This document shows, piece after piece, positions 29,793-38,404 of a stretch of DNA of 52,058 nt. Numbering within the stretch: the stretch's first letter is position 1; each line of letters starts with the position of its first letter. Where the stretch lies: contig JADLAV010000065.1 in NCBI GenBank assembly GCA_020848075.1, positions 1 to 52,058 on the forward strand, in the 5' to 3' direction. The notes beneath the pieces are model-generated. The model worked only from the letters and a program-made list of their open reading frames with translations. It made no database searches and had not been told where the DNA came from. The position numbers and the translations under genes were made by a program. The DNA comes from Burkholderiales bacterium (GTDB lineage: Bacteria > Pseudomonadota > Gammaproteobacteria > Burkholderiales > SG8-39).

Positions 29793-31726
29793 GCCGCCGC
29801 CTTCGCTGCGCCGATGGGGGGAACGTCGCGGATCGCCAGGTGACGCTTGAGCACGCCCGATTCACCCGTCTCGTAGGTGATCTGCGCCTGCGATTCGACG
29901 GCATCGCGCCCGGCGTAGATCGCATCGATGATGTCGCGGTAGTGCTCGGCGATCACGCCGCGGCGCAGCTTGCGCGTGCGCGTGACTTCGCCGTCGTCGG
30001 GGTCGAACTCCTTGTGCAGGTTGACGAAGCGGCGGATCTGCGTCGCCTCGGGCAGCTTGCCGTTGACCGCCGCCATCAGGCCTTCGATCAGATCGTAGAC
30101 TCGCGGCTGCTGCGACAGATCGGCAAACGAGGTGTAGGCGATGCCGCGCTCCTGCGCCCAGTGGCCGGCGGCCTCCCAGTCGATGGCCACCAGCGCCGCC
30201 AGGTGCTCGCGCCCGTCGCCGAGGACACACACGTCCTTGACGTAAGGGCTGAACTTGAGCTGGTTCTCGATGAAGGTGGGGATGAAGCGCGCACCCGCGC
30301 GCGTGTGCACGATCTCCGACACGCGTCCGAGCACCACGAGCTGGCCGTCGTCCTCGATGTGGCCGGCGTCGCCGGTGTGCAGCCAGCCATCGCGCAAGGT
30401 CTCGGCGCTCGCTTCGGGGTCGTTGAAGTAACCATCGAACACGTTGCCGCCGCGCACCAGGATTTCGCCGCTGTCGCTGATGCGGATCTCCATGCCGGGA
30501 AACGGCTTGCCCACGGTGTGCAGCTTCACGCTGTCCAAGTCCTGCGCCGCGCAGAGCGCCGAATTTTCGGTCTGGCCGTAGAACTGCCGCAGCGGCAGCC
30601 CCAGCGCGCGGAAGAAGAGGAAGATCTCCTCGCCGATGGCCTCGCCGGCAGTGTACGCGTGCCGCGCGCGCGCGAGGCCGAGCTGGTCCTTGACGGGCCC
30701 GTAGATCAGCGCTTCGCCGATGGCGCGCCACAGGCGCTGGCCGGCGCCGGGCTGCTCGCCGGCCAGCCGGCGTCGCTCGAGGGCGATGGCGAACGGCATG
30801 AAGCGCTCGTACAGCCAGCGCTTGACGCGCGTCGACTCGGCGATGCCGACCTGCACCCGCGTGAGCATGGTGGACCAGGCGCGTGGCGACGTGAAATACA
30901 CGGTGGGCGCGATTTCGCGCAGATCGCGCTGCACCGTCTCCTGCCGCTCCGGGATGTTGACCGAAAAGCGCAGGGCGAGCGCCGCCGCGATCGAGAAAAT
31001 GAAGTCGCCCACCCAGGCGATCGGCATGTAGGCCACGTGCGTCTCGCCGGGCTCGAAATAGCCCGCCTCGGCCGCGCTGCGCACCGCGAAGAGCACGTGG
31101 CGGTGCTTGAGCAGGATGCCCTTGGGCGCACCGGTGGTGCCCGACGAATGCAGCAGCACGGCCACGTCGTCAGCCTGCGGCCGGGTGAGCAGCTCTTCGC
31201 GCAGCGCGGGGTTGGCCTGCAAGCGTTGTTGCCCCCGCCGCACCAACTCGGTGAAGGCGATCACGCCCTGGGGCGTGTTGCCGGCGAGCCCCCGCGGGTC
31301 GTCGTAAACGATCCATTCGAGGCCGGCGTACTGCTCCCGCAGGCCGAGCAGCTTGTCGACCTGTTCCTGGTCCTCGGCCAGCGCGAAACGCACGCCCTCG
31401 CGCTCGATCTGCCCGAGCAGCTGCTCGGGCGTGAAGTCGGGATAGGCGGGCGAGGGGACCGCGCGCAGGGCAATCGCCCCCAGCATGCCGAAGTACAGCG
31501 CGGGGCGGTTGTCGCCGACGATCAGCACCTTGTCGTCTGGCGCGACGCCGAGGGCCTCCAGGCCAGCCGCGGCGCAGAGGACCCGTTCCAGGTAGGTCTG
31601 CCAGCTGTACTCCTGCCAGATGCCGCGATCGCGCTCGCGCATGGCGATCTCGTGCCCGTGCTCGCGCGCGTTGGCGGCCAGCACGGAAACGAGATGCGCC
31701 TCGCCGGTGATGGTCTCTCGTCTCAT
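29789..31726 (-). CDS. AMP-dependent acyl-CoA synthetase (long-chain type)
   Basis: Adenylate-forming ligase of 645 residues that would activate a carboxylic acid to its CoA thioester. The P-loop-like motif VAVLLHSSGTTGAPKGILLKHRH is near residue 185. The core is FYGQTENSALCAA, the hinge region GWLHTGDAGHIEDDGQLVVLGRVSEIVHTRAGARFIP, and the C-terminal domain includes TRTRKLRRGVIAEHYRDIIDAIY. Length and motifs match long-chain acyl-CoA synthetase/FadD15-like proteins rather than acetyl-CoA synthetase. The ATG at 31726 overlaps the livG stop. Placement inside the transporter operon suggests that the imported acid is activated at once. Confidence 0.93.
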   Translation of the reverse strand: MRRETITGEAHLVSVLAANAREHGHEIAMRERDRGIWQEYSWQTYLERVLCAAAGLEALGVAPDDKVLIVGDNRPALYFGMLGAIALRAVPSPAYPDFTPEQLLGQIEREGVRFALAEDQEQVDKLLGLREQYAGLEWIVYDDPRGLAGNTPQGVIAFTELVRRGQQRLQANPALREELLTRPQADDVAVLLHSSGTTGAPKGILLKHRHVLFAVRSAAEAGYFEPGETHVAYMPIAWVGDFIFSIAAALALRFSVNIPERQETVQRDLREIAPTVYFTSPRAWSTMLTRVQVGIAESTRVKRWLYERFMPFAIALERRRLAGEQPGAGQRLWRAIGEALIYGPVKDQLGLARARHAYTAGEAIGEEIFLFFRALGLPLRQFYGQTENSALCAAQDLDSVKLHTVGKPFPGMEIRISDSGEILVRGGNVFDGYFNDPEASAETLRDGWLHTGDAGHIEDDGQLVVLGRVSEIVHTRAGARFIPTFIENQLKFSPYVKDVCVLGDGREHLAALVAIDWEAAGHWAQERGIAYTSFADLSQQPRVYDLIEGLMAAVNGKLPEATQIRRFVNLHKEFDPDDGEVTRTRKLRRGVIAEHYRDIIDAIYAGRDAVESQAQITYETGESGVLKRHLAIRDVPPIGAAKAAA

Positions 31727-32514
31727 TCGCCGATGTACGCCGCGATCACCGCCGGGTGGCGCACCGCCTCCAGCACAGGGCCCTGGGCGATCACCTCGCC
31801 GTTGTTGAGCACCACCGCGCGGTCGCAGATCGCGCTGATCACGTCCATGTGATGCTCGATCAGGAGCACGGTGAGGTCGAGCGCCTCCTTCGCGTCGAGG
31901 ACGAAGCGGACCATGTACTCCTTCTCTTCCTGGTTCATGCCGGCCATGGGTTCGTCCAGGATCAGCATGCGCGGCTCGGCGGCGAGCGCGCGGGCCAGCT
32001 CTACGCGCTTCTGCATGCCGAGCGGGATCACCTCGACCGGTTCGTCGCGCACGCTCTCCAGTTGCAGGAGGTCGATGATCTCCTCGACTTTGTCGCGGTG
32101 CGCGACCTCCTCGCGCTCGGCCCACCACCAGTAGAAGAGCGAGGCGAGGGCGCTCGGGTGCATGAACGTGTGCCGCCCCAGCAGGATGTTGTCGAGTACG
32201 CTCATGCCCTTGAACAACGCGACGTTCTGGAAGGTGCGCGCGATGCCGAGCGACGCGATGCGGTGCGGCCGCACGCGGTTCAACGTGTGCCCTTCGAACC
32301 GGATCGTGCCTTGCTGGGGCGGGTAAAAGCCGGTGATGGAGTTGACCAGCGTGGTCTTGCCCGAGCCGTTGGGACCCACGAGACCGAAGATCTCGCCCTG
32401 CTGGATGTCCAGCGATACGTCGGACAGCGCTCGCACGCCACCGAACCAGCGGCTCACCTTCTCGCAGGCCAGCACTGGCGCGCCTTGCGGCGGCGGCGTT
32501 GATATCGTGCCCAA
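31723..32514 (-). CDS. livG: Branched-chain amino-acid type ABC transporter ATP-binding protein (LivG)
   Basis: ATPase subunit, 263 residues if translation starts at TTG 32514, which has GGGAG 10 bases upstream. Walker A is LVGPNGSGKTTLVNSITGFY, the signature region IPLGMQKRVELARALAAEPRML, Walker B LILDEPMAGMNQEEKE, and the switch His is in VLLIEHHMDVISAICD. The LivG-specific long insert between Walker A and signature is present. The signature loop reads PLGMQ instead of LSGGQ. First gene of the six-gene operon. The open frame continues upstream through a glycosyltransferase gene and is rejected there. A GTG near 32475 is another possible start. Confidence 0.88.
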   Translation of the reverse strand: MGTISTPPPQGAPVLACEKVSRWFGGVRALSDVSLDIQQGEIFGLVGPNGSGKTTLVNSITGFYPPQQGTIRFEGHTLNRVRPHRIASLGIARTFQNVALFKGMSVLDNILLGRHTFMHPSALASLFYWWWAEREEVAHRDKVEEIIDLLQLESVRDEPVEVIPLGMQKRVELARALAAEPRMLILDEPMAGMNQEEKEYMVRFVLDAKEALDLTVLLIEHHMDVISAICDRAVVLNNGEVIAQGPVLEAVRHPAVIAAYIGE

Positions 32515-32579
32515 CTTTTCGTCTCCCTGATGTATCCCGCCGCCGGCGACGTGGGCGCTATCGCGGAAGGATTCTACCT

Positions 32580-33191
32580 TCAGATCACCGCGCGTTGCAG
32601 GTCTTCCGGACGATCCAGGTCCCACAGGACCGGCAGCTCGTGCCAGCGGTATCCGCGCGCCGCGAGACGCGCGCGTGTGGCATCCAGGACCTGCGCGGTG
32701 CCCCACGCGACGCCCTCGAACAGGCGCGGATCGGCGCGGCGCAGACCGATCAGGACGTAACCGCCGTCCTCGGCCGGTCCCAGCACCGCATCGATGCCCC
32801 GCGCAAGCTGCCCGGCCGCCTCGCGCAGGTGATCGGCAGCGAGGGCCGGGCAGTCGGTGCCGATCAGGATCGCGAACCGGCTGTTCCCCAGCGTCGCCTG
32901 GAGAGCGTGCGCCATGCGTTGGCCGAGATCGCGCCCACGCTGGATGCGGCGCGGCAGCAAGAGGGTGCGAAAGAACGGGTGGGTGTCGTCGGGGCTGCAC
33001 CAGAGTTCGACGGGCGCGACGCGCGCCGTGACCGCCGTATCGAGGGTGCGCTGCACGAGGCGCGCGTGCAGATCCGCCGCGGCTCGCGCGCCCAGCGCGG
33101 GCACCAGGCGCGTCTTGACTTCGCCGGATACCGGCGCCTTGGCGAACACCAGGATGCGCGCGTCGGGATGCTCTTCGGTCGTCCCGACCAT
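32580..33191 (-). CDS. TIGR04282-type glycosyltransferase (ArsS-associated transferase 1)
   Basis: About 203 residues of the small nucleotidyl/glycosyl-transferase family named rSAM/selenodomain-associated transferase 1: ILVFAKAPVSGEVKTRLVPALG, RRIQRGRDLGQRMAHAL, ILIGTDCPALAADHL and VLGPAEDGGYVLIGLRR. In arsenosugar gene sets it accompanies ArsS. I use ATG 33191. A GTG at 33209 overlapping the upstream stop (GTGA) is an equally plausible coupled start that adds six residues. Last gene of the ArsR-ArsS operon, 65 bases before livG. Confidence 0.87.
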   Translation of the reverse strand: MVGTTEEHPDARILVFAKAPVSGEVKTRLVPALGARAAADLHARLVQRTLDTAVTARVAPVELWCSPDDTHPFFRTLLLPRRIQRGRDLGQRMAHALQATLGNSRFAILIGTDCPALAADHLREAAGQLARGIDAVLGPAEDGGYVLIGLRRADPRLFEGVAWGTAQVLDATRARLAARGYRWHELPVLWDLDRPEDLQRAVI

Positions 33192-33205
33192 CGCGCCGCT
33201 CGTCC

Positions 33206-33886
33206 TCACGCCTGATATCGGTCGGCGAGCCGGTGCGGATCGGCGCCGAAGAAAAAGGCGAGCCGCAGCCGCCACATGAGCAGGATGGTGCGCAGAACGC
33301 CGCGCGCTTCCCAGCGCCGGCTGGAAGTCTCGAGCCGGTTGCGCACGCACACCGGTCGTCCGCCCCGCTTGAGCCGCCGCGAGAGGGCGACGTCCTCCAT
33401 GAGCGGAATGTCCGGGAACCCGCCCGCGGCCTGGAAGCATGCGCGTCGCACGAACATGCCCTGGTCGCCGGTGGCAATGCCGGTGAGGCGCGAGCGCAAG
33501 TTCATCATCGTCTCGACGATCCGCAGCAGCGGATGACGACCGGACAGCCGCACATCGAAGCGTCCCCAGTCGCGGCCGCTCGCGGCGAGCGCGGCGAGGA
33601 TCGTCTCACCCGCATCGGCGCCGGGAACGCTATCGGCGTGCAGAAACCACAGCACGTCGCCGCGGGCGAGGGCGGCGCCGGCGTTCATCTGTCGCGCGCG
33701 CCCGCCCCGCGTGACCAGCACCCGGTCGGCGAGCGGTGCCGCCAGCTCGCGCGTGCCGTCGTCGCTGCCGCCGTCGACCACGATCGCCTCGTGGCCGGTG
33801 CGCCGCAGCGGAACGAGGGCGCGCAGGGTCTCGCGAATGCAGCCGGCTTCGTTCAGCGCCGGCATCACGATCGAGATGCGCTGCAT
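33206..33886 (-). CDS. TIGR04283-type family 2 glycosyltransferase (ArsS-associated transferase 2)
   Basis: A 226-residue GT2 enzyme: ISIVMPALNEAGCIRETLRAL, EAIVVDGGSDDGTREL (nucleotide-binding Asp), GRARQMNAGAALARGDVLWFLHADS (the DxD-like HAD motif) and GDQGMFVRRACFQAAGGFPDIPLMEDVALSRRLKR. It belongs to the rSAM/selenodomain-associated transferase 2 group. The C-terminus (LRTILLMWRLRLAFFFG) is amphipathic and may touch the membrane. The ATG at 33886 lies 14 bases after arsS. In arsenosugar pathways it would transfer the sugar-derived unit; the substrate here is inferred. Confidence 0.88.
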   Translation of the reverse strand: MQRISIVMPALNEAGCIRETLRALVPLRRTGHEAIVVDGGSDDGTRELAAPLADRVLVTRGGRARQMNAGAALARGDVLWFLHADSVPGADAGETILAALAASGRDWGRFDVRLSGRHPLLRIVETMMNLRSRLTGIATGDQGMFVRRACFQAAGGFPDIPLMEDVALSRRLKRGGRPVCVRNRLETSSRRWEARGVLRTILLMWRLRLAFFFGADPHRLADRYQA

Positions 33887-33900
33887 GATTTGCCCCGGCG

Positions 33901-34860
33901 TCAGGCGAGCGCGCCGTCGCAGCTGCTGCCCTGGCCGGTGGTGCAGCCGTAACAGTGGTCCGCCACGCGGATCGGCAGCCCCTCCAGCTTCGCACCCGTC
34001 AACTCGGTGATGTGCGTGCGCGGCCGATGACCGGCGCGCAGCGGCACGCCGAGCATCTGGTTGAAGTCGCAGTCGTACACGTAGCCCTGCCAGTCGACGC
34101 TGACGAGCGAGCGGCACATGACGGCGGCCAGGTTCTCGTCGCGGTGCGCCGTCTTGAGGAGCCGCATGTAATCCTCGAACCGGCCCTGCGACACGAGCGT
34201 GCTGCCGAAGCGCTGGATCGGCATGTTGGTCAGGGTGAAGAGCTGGTGGAAGACGATGCCATGGCGATTGCCGAGCTCGCGCCGGTAGGCCTCTTCGAGC
34301 GTCGCCTGGGCCGGCGGCAGAGCGGCGCCGGCCGGGTTGTGGACGAGATTGAGCTTGAGCCGGCTCCGCGGCTGGCCGTACCCCAGGGCATTGAGTTGCT
34401 TGAGCGCGCGGATGCTCGCCGCGTAGACGCCCCGTCCACGCTGGGCATCGACGTTCTGCTCCAGATAGCAGGGCAGCGAGGCGATGACCTCGACCGCGTG
34501 CTCTGCCAGAAAACCGGGAAGCGCCGCGTGCTCGGGTAACTCCAGCACGGTCAGGTTGCAGCGGTCGATGACGTGCACGCCACGTGCCCGCGCCGCATGC
34601 ACCAGATCGCGAAACCCGGGGTTGAGCTCCGGCGCGCCGCCGGTGAGATCGAGCCGGTCCACGCCGGAGGCCTCCATGAACGCGATCACCTGGTCCATGG
34701 TTGCGCGGGTCATCGTCTCCTTGCGCGTGGGCCCCGCATTCACGTGGCAATGCAGACAGGCCTGGTTGCACCGGTAGCCGAGATTGACCTGGAGCGTCTC
34801 GAGCCGGGCGCGGCGCAATGCCGGAAACGAGTCGCCGAGGAGGCGCAGTGTGGCGTGCAT
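33901..34860 (-). CDS. arsS: Arsenosugar-type radical SAM protein ArsS
   Basis: A 319-residue radical SAM enzyme. The SAM cluster motif is CNQACLHCHVNAGPTRKE (CxxxCxxC near residues 31-38), followed by LDLTGGAPELNPGFRDLV. The C-terminal Cys-rich domain ends in HCYGCTTGQGSSCDGALA, the diagnostic tail of the TIGR04167 radical SAM/selenodomain family, with Cys and no in-frame UGA at that tail. CRSLVSVDWQGYVYDCDFNQMLG carries further Cys. Characterised ArsS adds the 5'-deoxyadenosyl unit to dimethylarsinate. No arsM methyltransferase gene is present in the window, so either it lies elsewhere or the substrate differs. Confidence 0.92.
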   Translation of the reverse strand: MHATLRLLGDSFPALRRARLETLQVNLGYRCNQACLHCHVNAGPTRKETMTRATMDQVIAFMEASGVDRLDLTGGAPELNPGFRDLVHAARARGVHVIDRCNLTVLELPEHAALPGFLAEHAVEVIASLPCYLEQNVDAQRGRGVYAASIRALKQLNALGYGQPRSRLKLNLVHNPAGAALPPAQATLEEAYRRELGNRHGIVFHQLFTLTNMPIQRFGSTLVSQGRFEDYMRLLKTAHRDENLAAVMCRSLVSVDWQGYVYDCDFNQMLGVPLRAGHRPRTHITELTGAKLEGLPIRVADHCYGCTTGQGSSCDGALA

Positions 34861-34890
34861 GATTCGGGCGGGGCGGTGTGCGTCGAACCT

Positions 34891-35610
34891 TCAGCTGCGC
34901 GCACCTGCACGCGGGCGTCCGGCGCGCGGGGCGGCTTTCGGCGCGGTCGCGCCTTCCTCGACTGGCAGATCGGCCGACTTCCACTCCGGGAAGCCGCCCT
35001 GCAAGCGACGGGCACGATACCCGAGCGCGCGCAGGCGCGCCACCGCCTCGAACGCCAGCACGCAGTACGGGCCGCGGCAGTAGGCGACGACTTCCTGCCT
35101 GCGCGGCAGCCTGCCGAGCTCTGCCTCGAGTGACCGCAGCGGTACGTTGAGCGCATCCGGCAGATGGCCGGCCGCGTACTCTTCGGGCGGACGCACGTCG
35201 AGCACGGTGACGTCGCCCCGCGCGGTGCGCTCGAGCAGATCGGTGCGCGACACCGGTTCGAGCGCATCCTTTGCGGTGAGGTAGGTCCGCACGATGCGAT
35301 CCACCTCGCCGGACTGGCGCTCGGCGAGGCGCTGCATCGCCCCGAGCAGGTCGTAGGCGGCCGGGTCCGCGAGCCGGTAATGGACGTGCAGCCCGTTCTT
35401 GCGCGCCGCCACCAGGCCCGCGCGCCGCAGATGCTGGAGGTGCTGGGATGCGTTGGCCACCGAAAGCCCGGCGACCTCGGCGAGCGCCTCCACGGTGCGT
35501 TCGCCCTGTGCGAGGTGCTCGAGCAACTCCAGCCGATGGCCGTTGGCGAGCGCCTTGCCGACGCGCGCGAATTGCTCGAAGAGCTGTTGCTTGAAACCCT
35601 GTCTTGACAC
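34891..35610 (-). CDS. ArsR-family regulator fused to a rhodanese domain
   Basis: 239 residues from GTG 35610. The N-terminal half is an ArsR/SmtB winged helix (LEHLAQGERTVEALAEVAGLSVANASQHLQHLRRAGLVAARKNGLHVHYRLA). The metal-site motif ELCVCDL is replaced by ERTVEAL, so classical As(III) sensing is unlikely. The C-terminal half (about 125-215) is a rhodanese domain with DVRPPEEYAAGHLPDALNVPL and active loop AYCRGPYC. Such fusions probably sense persulfides or other sulfur species. First gene of the arsS operon, 30 bases before arsS. It faces the VTT-rhodanese gene across a palindromic operator. Confidence 0.93.
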   Translation of the reverse strand: MSRQGFKQQLFEQFARVGKALANGHRLELLEHLAQGERTVEALAEVAGLSVANASQHLQHLRRAGLVAARKNGLHVHYRLADPAAYDLLGAMQRLAERQSGEVDRIVRTYLTAKDALEPVSRTDLLERTARGDVTVLDVRPPEEYAAGHLPDALNVPLRSLEAELGRLPRRQEVVAYCRGPYCVLAFEAVARLRALGYRARRLQGGFPEWKSADLPVEEGATAPKAAPRAGRPRAGARS

Positions 35611-35630
35611 GGCCGGTCCCGCTATTCTAG

Positions 35631-35652
35631 TATTCAAGCGAATTATTGAATA
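35631..35652. promoter_or_regulatory. Inverted repeat, probable ArsR-type operator
   Basis: TATTCAA (35631-35637) and TTGAATA (35646-35652) are perfect inverted arms around an AT-rich 8-base spacer, in an otherwise GC-rich region. It begins 21 bases from the regulator start. Shape and composition resemble SmtB/ArsR operators, so it probably controls the regulator operon and possibly the divergent genes. Confidence 0.7.
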
Positions 35653-35841
35653 GCCATTCGAGGCTGTCAATACACCGCGATCGGGCGTCGTGATCAGGCG
35701 TCTCGGTCTGGCTTCATCTCCGAGGAACGGATCACCGATGACCGCACGCCTGCAACACGAACCGGCGGTTCCGCTCGGTTTCTTCTTCCGAGTGTTCACG
35801 GCCGTGGCGCCGTGGGCGGGCTGCCGCCGGGGAGGCGCGGC

Positions 35842-36882
35842 ATGAGACGCGGGACGGCGACACGACTCGGGATCCTTGCGCTCCTCGCCGCCGCGATCGC
35901 GCTTGCCGTGAGCTATCGCGGCGCCCTCGGCACCGAGGCGCTCGAAGGCTGGGTGCAGCGCTTCGGTGCGGCCGGGCCGCTCGCCTTCATGCTGATCTAC
36001 GCGATCGGCACGGTGCTGTTCCTGCCCGGCTCGGTGATCACTCTCGCGGGCGGCGCGCTGTTCGGGCCGGTGTGGGGCACCTTCTATAACCTCACCGGCG
36101 CTACGCTCGGGGCGGCGGCTGCGTTCCTGATCGCGCGCTACCTCGCTTCCGACTGGGTGCACCGCAAGGCCGGCGGCTGGGCGAAGCAGCTCATCGACGG
36201 CGTGGAGCAGGAGGGCTGGCGGTTCGTGGCGTTCGTGCGCCTGGTGCCGCTCTTTCCGTTCAACCTGCTCAACTACGCGCTCGGCCTCACGCGCATCCGC
36301 CTCGCGAGCTACATCGTGGCGTCCTACGTGTTCATGCTGCCCGGCGCGATCGCGTACACCTATCTCGGCTACGCCGGGCGCGAGGCGGTCGCGGGCGGGG
36401 AGGGCATGATCCAGAAGGGCTTGCTCGCGCTGGCGCTCCTCAGCGTCGCGATGTTCCTGCCACGGCTGGTGAAGCGGCTGCGCGGCGCGCCGCCGGCTGC
36501 GACCGAGGGCCGCATCTCGAGCGCCGAGCTGAGACGACGCCTCGACCGCGGCGATGACATCGTCGTGCTCGACGTGCGCCCGCCCGCCGATTACGCGGGC
36601 CCGCTCGGGCACGTCCCCGGCTCGCTCAACGTCCCGCTCGACGATCTGCCGACGCGGCTCGCCGAGCTCGCGTCGCGGCGCGACCGTCCGCTCGCCGTCA
36701 TCTGCCGCACCAACCGCATGTCCGCCAAGGCCGTCGGTCTGTTGCGCGATGCGGGCTTCAAGCAGGCGCTACTCGTGGACGACGGCATGATCGGCTGGCA
36801 GAAAGAGACGAGCTCCGCGGGGGCGGACCCGGTGTCGGGCAACGCGCATGCGCCTGCGCGCCCGGTGGACCGCGCGGTCTGA
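35842..36882 (+). CDS. TVP38/TMEM64 (VTT) membrane protein fused to a rhodanese domain
   Basis: 346 residues. The N-terminal part (to about 225) is a VTT/SNARE-associated membrane domain: [39 protein letters not shown], the helix [34 protein letters not shown], and a final hydrophobic segment. The C-terminal part is a rhodanese domain, [29 protein letters not shown], with active Cys in [16 protein letters not shown]. It probably handles sulfane sulfur at the inner membrane. The ATG at 35842 follows GGGGAGG and is preferred over 35812. First gene of a plus-strand cluster with a cytochrome and a flavoprotein. Confidence 0.92.
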   Translation: MRRGTATRLGILALLAAAIALAVSYRGALGTEALEGWVQRFGAAGPLAFMLIYAIGTVLFLPGSVITLAGGALFGPVWGTFYNLTGATLGAAAAFLIARYLASDWVHRKAGGWAKQLIDGVEQEGWRFVAFVRLVPLFPFNLLNYALGLTRIRLASYIVASYVFMLPGAIAYTYLGYAGREAVAGGEGMIQKGLLALALLSVAMFLPRLVKRLRGAPPAATEGRISSAELRRRLDRGDDIVVLDVRPPADYAGPLGHVPGSLNVPLDDLPTRLAELASRRDRPLAVICRTNRMSAKAVGLLRDAGFKQALLVDDGMIGWQKETSSAGADPVSGNAHAPARPVDRAV

Positions 36883-36908
36883 AAGCATGCGCAGCGAAGG
36901 AGACGATC

Positions 36909-37142
36909 ATGTGGGGTCACATGGGCGGTTACGGCGGTGGGTGGGGTTTCGGCCCCCTTTCGATGGCGCTCTTCTGGATCTTGATCATCGCGGGCATCGT
37001 GGTGCTAGGGAAATGGATCTTCGACCGGTCCGGCGGTGCGCCGCGCGGCAAGTCGGCGCTCGACATCCTCGAGGAGCGCTATGCGCGCGGGGAGATCGGC
37101 AAGGAAGAGTTCGAGCAGAAGAAGCGCGACATCGAGGGATGA
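36909..37142 (+). CDS. Small SHOCT-domain membrane protein
   Basis: A 77-residue protein with a Gly/Trp-rich N-terminus, one membrane helix (about 19-38, [20 protein letters not shown]) and a C-terminal SHOCT motif ([26 protein letters not shown]). SHOCT segments are short oligomerisation or interaction tails. A GGAG precedes the ATG. It lies between the VTT-rhodanese and cytochrome genes. The function is not known. Confidence 0.88.
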   Translation: MWGHMGGYGGGWGFGPLSMALFWILIIAGIVVLGKWIFDRSGGAPRGKSALDILEERYARGEIGKEEFEQKKRDIEG

Positions 37143-37163
37143 CGTGACATTCGACGCCATCGA

Positions 37164-38402
37164 ATGAATCCCTCCATGCGGACGCGCCGCTGGCTGATCC
37201 TCGCGCTCGTCCTCGCGCTGGTCGGCTTCCTCGGTTGGCGCTTCGTACGGCCGCTCAACATCTTCACCGTGTCGCCGGCCTTCGAGCGGCCGATCGACAC
37301 CAGCGCAGTCCCTGCGAGCGTGGGCAGCCTGCGCGCCGAAGACTGCGGGCGCTGCCACGGCGCGATGTACGCCGAGTGGCAGACGAGCATGCACGGCCGC
37401 GCCTGGACCGATGCCTACTTTCAGACCGACTGGCGCTTCGATGGCAGCCAGCAGATCTGCAAGAACTGTCACATTCCGCTCGACCGCCAGCAGGAGAGCC
37501 GGGTGCTCGGGTTCCGCGACCGCGACAAGTGGGACCCGGTCCTGGCCCCCAACCCCGACTTCGATCCGGCGCTCCAGCACGAGGGCGTGACCTGCGCCGC
37601 CTGCCATCTGCACGAGGGCAAGATCCTCGGGCCGTATGGCGATGCGCGAGCGGAGCACCCCGTGGCGAAGCTCACCGACCCGAACGAGATCTGCCTGCGC
37701 TGCCACGTGGTGCAGGGCGAGCGCTGGGACACGTTCTACCAGATCCCGCCGTGCGGCACTGCGGCCGAGATCGCCGCCGGCGCCGGCAGCGAGCCCGGTC
37801 GCAGCGGCGAGTACCTCGTGAAGAACGTGGCCGCGCTCGGCTGCGTGGAGTGCCACATGCCGGCGGTCGAGCGCCCGCTCGTGCCCGACGGCACACCCCG
37901 GCTCGCGCGCCGCCATCTTTGGCGCGGCGGTAACGATCCAGAGACGGTCACGCGGGCGCTCGATGTTCGCGTCGCCGAGCAGGCCGCCGGCTCGGCGCAC
38001 GCGCGCGCCTTCGCGCTCACGCTTACCAACATCGGCGCGCGCCACTTCCTACCGACCGGAACGCCGGACCGGCACCTGACCGTCGAATGGCGGCTGCTCG
38101 ACGCGCAGGGCCGGCTGCTCGATTCGCGGGACGAGACGCTCGAGCGCAAGGTAATGTGGCGGCCGTTCATCGTCGACCTGTGGGACACGCGCCTGCGCTT
38201 CGGCGAACCGCGCACCCTGCGCTTCGAGTTCCGCACCGATCGCGAGCCGCGGCCGGCGGCGCTCGCCGTAGCGGTGCGCTACCACCTGCTGCACGAAAGC
38301 CGGCGCAAGCGGATCGGCTACGCGAACGCGACGCCGATCGCCTACCCGGTCTTCGAAGAGACCATTGCGCTCGATGCGACGGCGCAGACCGGGAGCCGGT
38401 GA
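37164..38402 (+). CDS. Pentahaem c-type cytochrome, membrane-anchored
   Basis: A 412-residue protein with an N-terminal membrane anchor (about 10-28) and five CxxCH haem-binding motifs at residues 61-65 (CGRCH), 99-103 (CKNCH), 144-148 (CAACH), 177-181 (CLRCH) and 227-231 (CVECH). The first motif context (CGRCHGAMYAEWQTSMHGRAW) resembles the cytochrome c554 family. The C-terminal third (about 245-400) has no haem motif and looks like a beta-rich domain. Mature protein would face the periplasm and move electrons. It stands 3 bases before a flavoprotein disulfide reductase gene. Start is ATG 37164, with ATG 37176 possible. Confidence 0.9.
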   Translation: MNPSMRTRRWLILALVLALVGFLGWRFVRPLNIFTVSPAFERPIDTSAVPASVGSLRAEDCGRCHGAMYAEWQTSMHGRAWTDAYFQTDWRFDGSQQICKNCHIPLDRQQESRVLGFRDRDKWDPVLAPNPDFDPALQHEGVTCAACHLHEGKILGPYGDARAEHPVAKLTDPNEICLRCHVVQGERWDTFYQIPPCGTAAEIAAGAGSEPGRSGEYLVKNVAALGCVECHMPAVERPLVPDGTPRLARRHLWRGGNDPETVTRALDVRVAEQAAGSAHARAFALTLTNIGARHFLPTGTPDRHLTVEWRLLDAQGRLLDSRDETLERKVMWRPFIVDLWDTRLRFGEPRTLRFEFRTDREPRPAALAVAVRYHLLHESRRKRIGYANATPIAYPVFEETIALDATAQTGSR

Positions 38403-38404
38403 CG

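Noticed and set aside
33895-33950. Selenocysteine codon in arsS
   Set aside because: Some family members use Sec in the tail, but here the tail motif has Cys codons and the only UGA is the terminal stop.
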